Positions 8,440 to 15,897 of a DNA stretch of 49,895 bases are shown one piece after another (positions within the stretch are counted from its first letter, which is position 1; every line of letters starts with the position of its first letter). Below the pieces are notes generated by a model that made no database searches, had not been told where the DNA came from, and saw only the letters and a program-made list of their open reading frames with translations. Source of the DNA: Bacteroidia bacterium (lineage in GTDB: Bacteria > Bacteroidota > Bacteroidia > Chitinophagales > Saprospiraceae). The translations under genes and the position numbers were made by a program. Location: assembly GCA_030430845.1 (NCBI GenBank), contig JAUIKE010000045.1:1-49895 (forward strand), read 5' to 3'.

Positions 8440-8527
8440 GAAGTTGTTTAAAGTTATCGTACTTACCTGCCGTTCAGTAGCCATAAGCCTTCACGCTCGC
8501 TTACAGTAGATAACTTTAAACAACTTC
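8440..8527. other. Long intercistronic hairpin after hupL
   Basis: A perfect 19-bp inverted repeat: GAAGTTGTTTAAAGTTATC at 8440-8458 and its complement at 8509-8527, with a 50-nt loop. It lies in the 200-bp gap between hupL and the protease gene. There is no T-run after it, so it looks like an mRNA-stabilising or processing structure that would give more hupSL than accessory mRNA, rather than a full terminator. Function is inferred. Confidence 0.65.
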
Positions 8528-8613
8528 ATAGAAATCAAATCCATTAATTGAAAAAAGTCGAAGCCTGTTTCACCTAAGAAGCAGGTTTCTTTTCTTTTCA
8601 AAAACGAGCAAAG

Positions 8614-9114
8614 ATGAATGCAGGGAGTGGCGTTGTAACAAAAAAAACTGCTGTTTTAGGCTTCGGTAATCCAGTGCGTGCCGATGACGGTGTCGGTATT
8701 TATGTGGTGGAGCAATTAAATAATCAATTGGGCCCAAGCGAGCATATTAGTATCTTTGACATGGGGACTTCCGCATTCGAAGTGCTGTTTAAGTTGAAGG
8801 GCCACGACCGGATCATCCTGGTCGATGCGGCGATCAATACGAACGAACCGGTGGGAACGCTTTTCCAGCTCCCGGCCTCAGAAGTAGAAGCCCAGATCGA
8901 AGATGACCCGCTCGTTTTTCTCCATAGCTTGAAGTGGAATCAGGCACTTTCTTATGCCAAAAAAATGCTCGGACGGGATTACCCCGAAGACATTCAGGTA
9001 TATTTAGTAGCCATAGAAAATACCCGTTTTAATGTAGGCATGGGAGCAGATGCCAGGAACGCAGCGGACAAGCTGGTGTCGATATTATTGAAGGAATTAA
9101 AAACAATTGAATAA
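8614..9114 (+). CDS. hupD: Hydrogenase maturation endopeptidase
   Basis: 166 residues of the HyaD/HybD/HupW (M52) family. It should cleave the 15-residue tail of the HupL precursor once nickel is inserted. The signature GFGNPVRADDGVG lies at residues 16-28, with an Asp where HybD has its first nickel-sensing Glu. ILVDAA near residue 70 and FLHSLKW near 105 supply the other Asp and His ligands. Length is typical. The gene begins after the intercistronic hairpin and is followed 9 bp later by an orphan gene, so the accessory genes form one tight block. Confidence 0.92.
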   Translation: MNAGSGVVTKKTAVLGFGNPVRADDGVGIYVVEQLNNQLGPSEHISIFDMGTSAFEVLFKLKGHDRIILVDAAINTNEPVGTLFQLPASEVEAQIEDDPLVFLHSLKWNQALSYAKKMLGRDYPEDIQVYLVAIENTRFNVGMGADARNAADKLVSILLKELKTIE

Positions 9115-9123
9115 GGTCTCGAT

Positions 9124-9492
9124 ATGTTTATACCGCCAAAAGGATACCAACAACAGGGTGCCAAAGCACAAGGCCCGGCCGGCTTAGTTCGCTTACAATC
9201 TAGCCATCTGATCATCGGACAGGAGCTGAGTACCCAGGTTTTTGATGGAACTTCCAGCGCTTATCTGGTGTATTATCCGGATCGCCGGGTTTTGATGATC
9301 GCCCCATCCACCGATGAGACCTTTAAGCAATTACATAAGGTGACGCAGCATATGTTGAAAGATCGAAACTTAAAGGGTGACAAATCCATTGCACTACACG
9401 AAATGCTTATTGATCATCAACTGGATGAGACAGATCGGGCCCTGACATTTGAATGGAATGACGCAATGGGAATTTTGAATATCAACATCTAG
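9124..9492 (+). CDS. Unknown hydrogenase-operon protein, 122 aa
   Basis: No family recognised. The N-terminus (IPPKGYQQQGAKAQGPAGL) looks flexible. The middle has strand-like segments (LVRLQSSHLIIGQEL, AYLVYYPDRRVLMIAP) and the C-terminal half is helical and His-rich (KLHKVTQHML-type spacing, LHEMLIDHQLDE). No Cys at all, so it is not an Fe-S carrier, and there is no signal peptide or membrane segment. Spacing of 9 bp from hupD and 8 bp to the next gene places it in the operon. It could be an accessory or structural third component of the hydrogenase; that is speculation from position. Confidence 0.75.
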   Translation: MFIPPKGYQQQGAKAQGPAGLVRLQSSHLIIGQELSTQVFDGTSSAYLVYYPDRRVLMIAPSTDETFKQLHKVTQHMLKDRNLKGDKSIALHEMLIDHQLDETDRALTFEWNDAMGILNINI

Positions 9493-9500
9493 TTCCAGTT

Positions 9501-9824
9501 ATGTCTTTTGATCCCGATTTTCTACAGTATCCACAACCCGAAGTACCCGGCCAGGCCATTGATATGCTGTTACTTGTTGAAGATACCTGGCTAATGAATA
9601 CCGAAGTGATGTACTTCATTCGGGCATGGAAAAATCGTTGGTATCTGACTATTGTTTATGTCTGCCTAAAAGACCCAATGAAGCTCATTTGCCGGAGGAT
9701 TGATGATTATCCTTCGGCAAAAAAAGCTTTGACTTTTGCGAAATTATTACAGCGCGGCATTCGTAAGGACGCCAGAGGTACTTTAAAAAATAACCGAAAT
9801 GCTTTCAATCTTTGCGACAACTGA
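9501..9824 (+). CDS. Orphan hydrogenase-linked protein, copy 2
   Basis: 107 residues, homologous to the 125-residue protein at 4560-4937. Matching blocks: DTWLMNTEV versus DDWWLRDTAVV, RWYLTIVYV versus LWEIQLVFA, DPMKLICRRI versus EPCKLIKRVI, KKA, KDARGTL versus KDQRGTL, and F-N-LC versus F-A-LC. Identity by eye is around one third over the shared part. The family itself is not recognised. Its last 26 nt overlap the start of the TPR gene, so the two are probably translationally coupled. Having one copy with the regulators and one with the structural genes suggests a dedicated role in making or controlling this hydrogenase. Confidence 0.78.
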   Translation: MSFDPDFLQYPQPEVPGQAIDMLLLVEDTWLMNTEVMYFIRAWKNRWYLTIVYVCLKDPMKLICRRIDDYPSAKKALTFAKLLQRGIRKDARGTLKNNRNAFNLCDN

Positions 9825-11325
9825 ATACTTGAGTGAAATTAACCGCCTGATTGCTACCGAACATCGCCTTTCAGAATTGGTTAAAGTCTTCGATCTGTTA
9901 GAAACCCAACCTTCTCAGAACGGAAACAGCCTGGTGGTCGACTCCCGGGGTATTTCTCATCCGCTCGACTGGCATAATGATCGCCCTCCTTATTTGCTGC
10001 CCGAAGCATTTTCTTTTGACGGAGCCAACTTCCTCGGCCTGGTGTTCGATAAGTTGGGAAATGGAGAGAAAGCGTATGCCTATTTTAATGAAAAACTAAT
10101 GCTACGGTCTGAATTAGGATTGATGAACCAACTTCAGTTTGGATATCAAATAACGAAAACACAAATAGAGGACTGGGAAAAGCAGGTGGATCCAAATAAC
10201 AACTTTGAACAATACCGTCTGCATCACAACAAGGCGGTTATCGGGCAGTATGGTTTTTTGGAAGCTCCCATGAGCTTCGAGGAGGTTCGGGAGCATTTTC
10301 TGCAGGCTGTGAAGAAAGCCCCCCACCCCGAATGGGCAGCCTTTACCATCCGGCAATACGCCACCTTACTGATTGACTCGGGCGCCCCCGGCGAAGCAGT
10401 ACCTTTATTGAATGAAGTGCTCGATCAGGATATCTCCAAAGAGGCCCAATTTAGTCTGAAGGCTGTTTTGACCAATGGATGGATGGAGCAATTATCGGTT
10501 CCTTACGATCCCGAACTCTTGGAAAAGCTAAAAAACACACTCTGGGAAACACTCCAGTATTTTGAAACAAACGGACGAAAAGCAGAGGCAGGCCTTTTGT
10601 TGTTGGATGCCGCTCAAATAGCCAACATTTCCAATAGCTTTTCCGAATCGCTTGGTTATCTCAATAAAGCCGTAAGTATTTTTGAGGAAGAAGAACTGGA
10701 AGAATTGACGGGCAATGCGCAGCTCCGTAAAGGCACGCTGCTTTATACCTGGGCACAAAACGGTAACCCCCAGTTTTTCAAACCCGCTATTGAGAGTTAT
10801 CAACAAGCATTGAAGGTGTTCCGGCAGGATGTCGCAGCGGATGTTTTTGCTGACATCCACCATCACCTGGCAGTGTTGTACGCAGAAATGCCGACCGAGC
10901 ATAAGAAAAAAAGCATCTGGGCCGGAGTGGCAAGCACCTCTTTTCAGGAAGCGCTTCAATTTTTTAATAAAGACCAGTATCCCTATCAATACGGTATGAT
11001 CTGTAATAATTATGGAAATGCATTGATGAAGTTTCCGCTGGCCGTTCATTCCGATAATTATGAAAAAGCACTGTTTTATTACCAGGAAGCGCTCAGTGTA
11101 CGTACCCCTGACTTTCCCTATGAACGAGCTATTACTTTACTTAATTTTCTGGAAGCCAGCTGGAAGGTCAGCAACGACAGTGAAACCTTCAACCGCGATC
11201 GGTTTGAGGACATGTATAATAAAGTCCGGGAGGTGAAAAGTCTGGTGTCGGAACCCAAAATGCTGGAAGAGGCCGATCGCCATCTGGCACTGTTGACTGA
11301 GTTAGAACAAGTTGTATCTAAATAA
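9799..11325 (+). CDS. TPR-repeat protein of the hydrogenase operon
   Basis: 508 residues, almost entirely helical. Several degenerate tetratricopeptide units are visible, best in the C-terminal half: FSESLGYLNKAVSIFEEEE (near 275), FKPAIESYQQALKVF (near 325), TSFQEALQFF (near 375) and NYEKALFYYQEAL (near 425), spaced by about 35-50 residues. No catalytic motif, signal peptide or membrane helix. TPR proteins usually act as scaffolds or chaperones, here perhaps for hydrogenase assembly. The ATG at 9799 overlaps the previous gene by 26 nt; a later TTG at 9829 would remove the overlap but ATG is preferred. A composite palindrome separates it from hypA. Confidence 0.85.
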   Translation: MLSIFATTEYLSEINRLIATEHRLSELVKVFDLLETQPSQNGNSLVVDSRGISHPLDWHNDRPPYLLPEAFSFDGANFLGLVFDKLGNGEKAYAYFNEKLMLRSELGLMNQLQFGYQITKTQIEDWEKQVDPNNNFEQYRLHHNKAVIGQYGFLEAPMSFEEVREHFLQAVKKAPHPEWAAFTIRQYATLLIDSGAPGEAVPLLNEVLDQDISKEAQFSLKAVLTNGWMEQLSVPYDPELLEKLKNTLWETLQYFETNGRKAEAGLLLLDAAQIANISNSFSESLGYLNKAVSIFEEEELEELTGNAQLRKGTLLYTWAQNGNPQFFKPAIESYQQALKVFRQDVAADVFADIHHHLAVLYAEMPTEHKKKSIWAGVASTSFQEALQFFNKDQYPYQYGMICNNYGNALMKFPLAVHSDNYEKALFYYQEALSVRTPDFPYERAITLLNFLEASWKVSNDSETFNRDRFEDMYNKVREVKSLVSEPKMLEEADRHLALLTELEQVVSK

Positions 11326-11326
11326 A

Positions 11327-11493
11327 CCTAGGGGTTGTGTAAAAAGTCCTTCGGTCTTTTTCCCCAGCCAATAATATTTTTTTTGAGAGATTTTGAAGAA
11401 GAAAAACATAGTTTTTCTTCTTCAAAATCTCTCAAAAATAGAATAATTTAGGTTGTGTGAAAACGAGGAACGAGTTTTTACACAACCCCTAGG
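11327..11493. repeat. Composite palindromic element A
   Basis: Outer arms CCTAGGGGTTGTGTAAAAA (11327-11345) and its complement (11475-11493) are a perfect 19-bp inverted repeat. Inside is a 28-bp perfect stem (11380-11407 with 11411-11438) with a 3-nt loop. A second short hairpin (GGTTGTGTGAAAA to TTTTTACACAACC) lies at about 11451-11489. Related elements occur at 28778-28935 and 38467-38620, with part-copies at 24571-24623 and 43030-43150. It lies between the TPR gene and hypA and could terminate or attenuate transcription into hypA. Confidence 0.75.
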
Positions 11494-11511
11494 CTTTCAA
11501 ATTAAATACTG

Positions 11512-11868
11512 ATGCATGAAATATCACTAGTCAGAAACATTTTTAGCACACTGGAAGCTGAATTTTCGAAGGAAGAACTGGGGCAACTAACGGCCATTGA
11601 CCTCAAAGTGGGTTTGCTGTCAAATGTAGAGCCGCTATTAATGCAGAACGCTTTTGAGGCTGTTACCGTGGCAGAGAATAAATATCAAAATGTTCGGCTG
11701 AATGTAGAATTGGTGCCTGTGGAAATCCATTGCTCCGACTGTGGACAAAACTCTATTATTGAAAACTATAAATTTGCATGCAGTTTTTGTGGAAAACCGA
11801 ATAATAATGTAGTGAGGGGGACGGAGTTGTTGATCCATCAGGTTCATTTTGCAGAACCGGTGCAGTGA
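11512..11868 (+). CDS. hypA: Hydrogenase nickel-insertion protein HypA
   Basis: 118 residues, typical HypA. It delivers nickel to the HupL precursor together with HypB. The N-terminal Met-His2-Glu3 nickel site is intact, and the zinc domain has Cys74, Cys77, Cys90 and Cys93 (CSDC and CSFC). It is the last gene of the plus-strand hydrogenase operon, separated from the TPR gene by composite palindrome A, and its stop is only 6 bp from that of the convergent DUF151 gene. Unlike the other hyp genes, which are together on the minus strand, hypA sits with the structural genes. Confidence 0.95.
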   Translation: MHEISLVRNIFSTLEAEFSKEELGQLTAIDLKVGLLSNVEPLLMQNAFEAVTVAENKYQNVRLNVELVPVEIHCSDCGQNSIIENYKFACSFCGKPNNNVVRGTELLIHQVHFAEPVQ

Positions 11869-11874
11869 GGCGTT

Positions 11875-12444
11875 TTACTCGTTCTTTTTCTTTTTCTTTT
11901 CAATGGCTTCTCTAATCTTTGTAGCACTTTCATAGTCTTCTTTTTCCAAGACTCTTTTTAACAATCGCTCCAATTCTTCCATCGAATAATCCGACAATTT
12001 CCCTCTTTTATTAGAAAAAGCCTTGCTCGGGCTATCCAATACGATACTCGCCTCTTCCATAACCTGCTCATTCACAAAGATCGGGCAGCCAATTCGAACG
12101 GCCATCGCAATTGCATCGGATGAACGGGCGTCGACTTCCAGGGCGGTCCCATCCGGCTTTTTTCCTATCAAAAGGGCGTGAAAGGCCCCCTCGACGAGGG
12201 TGGAAATAACAACTTCATTAATTTGTATGCCTGATTGATCGAGGGTGTTTTTGAACAGGTCGTGGGTCATGGGCCTATTAGGGCGCATCCGCTCCAGTGT
12301 AACGGCAATGGCCTGGGCTTCAAAGGGGCCAATAATCACAGGGAGCCTCCGAAAACCTCTTTGCTCCTCCAGGATGAGAGCGAAGTTTCCGGGATGGGAT
12401 TCACTTTTTGCTAAAGCAATAATATTGACTTCAATTTTTTTCAT
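11875..12444 (-). CDS. Bifunctional nuclease family protein (DUF151)
   Basis: 189 residues. The DUF151/BFN domain fills about residues 1-135 (LPVIIGPFEAQAIA, then RPMTHDLF, then DARSSDAIAMAVR). A UvrB/UvrC-type motif follows in the C-terminus (EELERLLKRVLEKEDYESA), ending in a lysine tail. The family was named for plant bifunctional nucleases; bacterial members are common in Bacteroidota but their role is unclear. It is the last gene of the minus-strand hyp operon, overlapping the upstream small orphan by 14 nt. A link to hydrogenase is therefore only positional; it may be a housekeeping gene at the operon's end. Confidence 0.88.
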   Translation of the reverse strand: MKKIEVNIIALAKSESHPGNFALILEEQRGFRRLPVIIGPFEAQAIAVTLERMRPNRPMTHDLFKNTLDQSGIQINEVVISTLVEGAFHALLIGKKPDGTALEVDARSSDAIAMAVRIGCPIFVNEQVMEEASIVLDSPSKAFSNKRGKLSDYSMEELERLLKRVLEKEDYESATKIREAIEKKKKKNE

Positions 12445-12661
12445 TCAGCTCGATGTCTTTTTTAATAAAATTGCACAATGCTTCCACATCGGCAAAAGGA
12501 GCGATTACCTGACTTCCCTGGGATAGTTTTAAAAGACCATTTTTTTCAATTTCTATGCAATAATTTTTTTCCAGAAAAATGAAATGATCGTTTTCGGAAC
12601 TGACTTTTATATTGAAATGTTGTAAAGCAAAAAGTAAAAATGCCTTGAGTTCTGTATCCAT
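12431..12661 (-). CDS. Small orphan protein, 76 aa
   Basis: No family recognised. It starts MDTELKAFLLFALQHFNI and is a mix of a helix, beta strands (HFIFLEKNYCIEIEKNGLLKL) and a C-terminal helix. The ATG at 12661 is preferred because it falls 11 bp after the stop of the nickel permease gene; a TTG at 12688 would add nine residues and overlap that gene. The 3' end overlaps the DUF151 gene by 14 nt. Operonic position is firm; function is unknown. Confidence 0.65.
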   Translation of the reverse strand: MDTELKAFLLFALQHFNIKVSSENDHFIFLEKNYCIEIEKNGLLKLSQGSQVIAPFADVEALCNFIKKDIELNEKN

Positions 12662-12671
12662 TTTATATGAC

Positions 12672-13295
12672 TCAGGAAAGGTTTTCAATCAGCACAAATG
12701 CTCCATATCCCATACACAATAAGGATGATAATAAAACAAGCCCAACTTGAAGATGGGCATTATTGGTAATCTTCTTCGAAAACGGCAAACTAAATATACC
12801 CGCCGCCACCAGCATTCCTACTACAGATCCCAGCCCAAAGATCAGCAGGTATAGTAGGCTATTGAAACTCCCTTGAATTTCCGTCATGACTAAAAGAATC
12901 ATAGCGCCACTGCCGGCCAGGCCATGGACCAGCCCGACTCCATAAGCAAGATGGTGCTTGTCTTCAGGGTCGGCCAGTTGGCGATAACTTTTATCGGAGC
13001 GGAAATATTGATACAAACGATGGATACCTAATAGAATTAGCATCAGGCCTACAACCGCTTCAAAATAACCAAAGTAGCCGTTGAAAAAGGTGACCTTCCC
13101 GATTATCATTAACAGCCCAATCAAAAATATGGTGGAGGTATGGCCCAGGCCCCAAAAAATACCATCTTTTATAGCGAGAATGATCTTGTCTCGTTTTGTA
13201 ACGATACTACTTACAGCCACCAGGTGATCTGCTTCAAACGCATGTGTAAAACCTATGACAGCTGCAAAAAGCAAAGGAAATGTTGCTGCTTCCAT
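12672..13295 (-). CDS. NiCoT/UreH-like nickel permease
   Basis: 207 residues, with about six hydrophobic segments. HAFEADH at residues 18-24 is the HX4DH nickel-binding motif of NiCoT and UreH-type transporters in the first helix. A second His-rich point, GLGHTS, lies near 49-54, and GLVHGLAGSGA near 125 is the counterpart in the second half. Likely role: nickel import for hydrogenase maturation. It lies 3 bp downstream of the NHL gene within the hyp operon, which supports nickel over cobalt. The protein is shorter than classical HoxN and closer to the UreH type. Confidence 0.85.
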   Translation of the reverse strand: MEAATFPLLFAAVIGFTHAFEADHLVAVSSIVTKRDKIILAIKDGIFWGLGHTSTIFLIGLLMIIGKVTFFNGYFGYFEAVVGLMLILLGIHRLYQYFRSDKSYRQLADPEDKHHLAYGVGLVHGLAGSGAMILLVMTEIQGSFNSLLYLLIFGLGSVVGMLVAAGIFSLPFSKKITNNAHLQVGLVLLSSLLCMGYGAFVLIENLS

Positions 13296-13298
13296 CGT

Positions 13299-14393
13299 TT
13301 AAAAATTTAATTCATTAAGAATAATACGATGATTTCCGGTATCGGCAATCGCCATAGTTTGGTGGTCGATGCAAACCTGGAAAGGCCAGTAAAGACTATG
13401 CTCGGTGCTCCAGATCGTATTTTTATTTTCACTCCCGGTAGTAAAATCATCCTGGCCAATCAGGTTGTGAGCCTTCTGGTTGTGACGGTCCGGTAAGATA
13501 TTAAACCAAAGGACCCGGCTGTTGCCTGTATCAGCAACCCACAATCCTTCTCTATAAAAGCAAGTATCGTAACACCAATTAAGGGTATTGGCCTGAGGGA
13601 ACCACCCGAATTGGTTTTGGCCGTTTCCTTCAAATGTACTTTGCCCGATTATGATATCTGCTTTTTGACTGAAAGCATCCTGCCACTTATTCCACACCAG
13701 GACCCGGTAATACTGGGTGTCTGTAATGGCCAGCTGCCCGGCAGGGCCAAGCTTTACAGAGTACGGCCATATTGGGTCGGTATGGTCATAATCTCTTTCT
13801 TCAAAATTCGGTTTTCCAATAACCGCCTCCGCAGCTGCATAATGGTCGGTCGGAATACTTGAATAGTAAAGCACCCTTCGGTTACCGGTGTCGGCAATCC
13901 ATAATTGCTTACCATCTGAAAAAACACCGTAAGGCCAATGCAGGGAGCGGGCCGAAGGAAGATGGCCGATCCCTTGAACATTGGGTTCGTTATGTTTAAA
14001 ATCAGGCTGCCCGATTACTACATCAGCCGCCTGGCCGCTTTGTTGGGGCATCCGATGCCAAATCAGAACGCGATGGTTCCAGGCATCCGCCACGATTACT
14101 TTTTGCCCGTCCGACCAAATGCTGGAAGGATAAAAAAGAGTAGATGCACTTACCTTTCCATGGGCATTTCGACCGGTTTGAGATTTGGCCGCCTGCCCGA
14201 GCACCAGGTCGGGTTCCTGAAACTCAGCGGTAGGTTTATTTTTCCATATAAAAACCCTGTTTTGAGCAGTGTCAGCTGCCATCAAAATATCATCGACCAG
14301 ATAAACGCCTCTAGGGGCTAAAAGCGAACTATTAGCTGAACCACGGAAAACCAAGGTTTTCCTGATAAGAGAGGATAGTTCTTTAGTTTCCAA
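13299..14393 (-). CDS. NHL-repeat beta-propeller protein
   Basis: 364 residues forming a six-bladed NHL-type propeller. The blade end motif recurs six times: NRVFIW, HRVLIW, RRVLYY, YRVLVW, SRVLWF and HRIIL, spaced by about 60 residues, each preceded by a D-T/A-x-N pattern such as IADTGN. Between blades, GQxxF motifs recur (VLGQAA, VIGQPDF, VIGKPNF, IIGQSTF, LIGQDDF). No signal peptide, so cytosolic. The start is a TTG overlapping the globin gene by 11 nt; an in-frame TAG lies just upstream and no ATG is available. NHL proteins recur near group 1h and 2a hydrogenases; the role here, perhaps a docking or redox partner platform, is inferred. Confidence 0.88.
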   Translation of the reverse strand: METKELSSLIRKTLVFRGSANSSLLAPRGVYLVDDILMAADTAQNRVFIWKNKPTAEFQEPDLVLGQAAKSQTGRNAHGKVSASTLFYPSSIWSDGQKVIVADAWNHRVLIWHRMPQQSGQAADVVIGQPDFKHNEPNVQGIGHLPSARSLHWPYGVFSDGKQLWIADTGNRRVLYYSSIPTDHYAAAEAVIGKPNFEERDYDHTDPIWPYSVKLGPAGQLAITDTQYYRVLVWNKWQDAFSQKADIIIGQSTFEGNGQNQFGWFPQANTLNWCYDTCFYREGLWVADTGNSRVLWFNILPDRHNQKAHNLIGQDDFTTGSENKNTIWSTEHSLYWPFQVCIDHQTMAIADTGNHRIILNELNF

Positions 14394-14784
14394 ATTCGAG
14401 TCGTTTTTGTTCTAGCTTATCAATTTTCATCAGCATTAGAATCGCAATGGACCGAGCCCTTTCTTTGGCTATATTAGCTTTTTCGCCTTCGAAAAGCTGG
14501 TCAAGGGTTTCATCAAACAACGCCAGCCACTGATCAAAGTGCTTTTTGCTTAACCTGTGTTTTTCATGCAAGTCCAAATGAACCTCCATGGGGTTGCCTT
14601 TGTATTTGGCTAAATGGAAAATTACACTTTCCCAAAAATCATACAGTACCGGAAGATGCTCCGATAACTGGATCTGAGCAACCTCCGTGAAGATGGGGCC
14701 CAGCAGTGGGTCGTCTAGCATCGTTTCATAGAAGGTGTCGATGAGCAACCTTATATCGTCTCTGTTTTCTATATCCTTTTTCAT
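14383..14784 (-). CDS. Group 3 truncated hemoglobin
   Basis: 133 residues from the ATG at 14784, whose A overlaps the hypE stop (TGATG); a TTG two codons upstream is less likely. The TrHb3 pattern is clear: IRLLIDTFYETMLDDPLLGPIF in the A/B helices (11-32), H43 and W51 in the distal region, and KKHFDQWLALF with the proximal His82 and Trp86. Haem-bound, cytosolic, likely binding O2 or NO. It is embedded in the hyp operon between hypE and the NHL gene, with overlaps on both sides, so expression is tied to hydrogenase maturation. A role in O2 buffering or sensing for the enzyme is inferred. Confidence 0.9.
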   Translation of the reverse strand: MKKDIENRDDIRLLIDTFYETMLDDPLLGPIFTEVAQIQLSEHLPVLYDFWESVIFHLAKYKGNPMEVHLDLHEKHRLSKKHFDQWLALFDETLDQLFEGEKANIAKERARSIAILMLMKIDKLEQKRLEFGN

Positions 14785-15842
14785 CAGCAAATTCTTGGTA
14801 ATTGTTCTCCAACTAACATGTTTACTACTCTTTTTCCTCCTATATTACTGGTCAGGACGACCTGCCGGGGGTGTTCTTTCACTACCTCTCCAATGATAGC
14901 CGCGCCTTGTCCAAATTCGTGTTGCTGCAATTTTTTTACAAAATCATCAGCAATCGAGGCATCCACGACGCTCAGGAAAATTCCTTCATTGGCGACATAG
15001 AGCGGATCCAGCCCCAAAATCTCGCAAGCACCGTATACTTCTTCATGAACCGGTATGTTGATCTGAAAAATATCAACACCTAATTGACTGTCCCGGGCAA
15101 TTTCATTCAAAACAGTAGCCACGCCTCCTCTCGTCGGGTCTCGAAGTAAATGAATATGTTTGCCAAATTCGTCGAGGCATTCTTTGACGAGATGGTTGAG
15201 ATGGCGGGTGTCACTTTGTATTTGGGTTTCAAATTCAAGGCCTTCCCTAACCGACATAATAGCAATGCCATGGGTAGCCAAATGACCGCTTATTATTATT
15301 TTATCACCTACTTTTACGTTGCCAATATCAATACTAGCGTTGGGATGAACAGAGCCTAAGCCGGTAGTATTGATAAAAATCTTGTCACCTTTTCCCCGCT
15401 CTACTACCTTGGTATCTCCCGTAACCACTTGTACTCCTGCCTGTGAACAGGCGTATTTAATAGCCACCAGGATATCCCAGAACTCAGTCATAGGAAGCCC
15501 TTCTTCGATAATAAAGCTTAAGGAAATGTGGGCCGGAATGGCTCCGCACATAGCCAGGTCATTAACCGTGCCGTTTACTGCAAGCTCTCCAATATTTCCG
15601 CCCGGGAAAAATACCGGTGAGATGACGAAGCTATCGGTGGTAAAGGCTGTTTGGCCATGGAGTTCTAAAAAAGCACCGTCGTGTCGGCGGTCGAGCCAGT
15701 CGTTGCTCAGCAAGTCGAAAACGCCACTGTCCAGCAACTTATTGGTCAGTAAACCTCCGCTGCCATGCCCAAGGGTGATGATGTCAAAATCAAGTTTGGG
15801 CATGGGACAGGAGAGCTGCATTTTTAATTTTTCGTCTGTCAT
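14784..15842 (-). CDS. hypE: Hydrogenase maturation protein HypE
   Basis: 352 residues of the PurM-like family. HypE dehydrates the carbamoyl group that HypF places on its C-terminal Cys, giving the thiocyanate from which the CN ligands of the Ni-Fe site come. The N-terminal GHGSGG (25-30), TGDTKVVERGKGD near 140 and LRDPTRGGVA near 235 are all present, and the chain ends with PRIC, with Cys352 as acceptor. The start is ATG. It follows hypD by 55 bp and its stop overlaps the globin start. Confidence 0.96.
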   Translation of the reverse strand: MTDEKLKMQLSCPMPKLDFDIITLGHGSGGLLTNKLLDSGVFDLLSNDWLDRRHDGAFLELHGQTAFTTDSFVISPVFFPGGNIGELAVNGTVNDLAMCGAIPAHISLSFIIEEGLPMTEFWDILVAIKYACSQAGVQVVTGDTKVVERGKGDKIFINTTGLGSVHPNASIDIGNVKVGDKIIISGHLATHGIAIMSVREGLEFETQIQSDTRHLNHLVKECLDEFGKHIHLLRDPTRGGVATVLNEIARDSQLGVDIFQINIPVHEEVYGACEILGLDPLYVANEGIFLSVVDASIADDFVKKLQQHEFGQGAAIIGEVVKEHPRQVVLTSNIGGKRVVNMLVGEQLPRIC

Positions 15843-15897
15843 TCTTTTCTACTTTTTCAAACTGCCAAAGTACCTATGTAGGTAGTTCCTTCCTACC

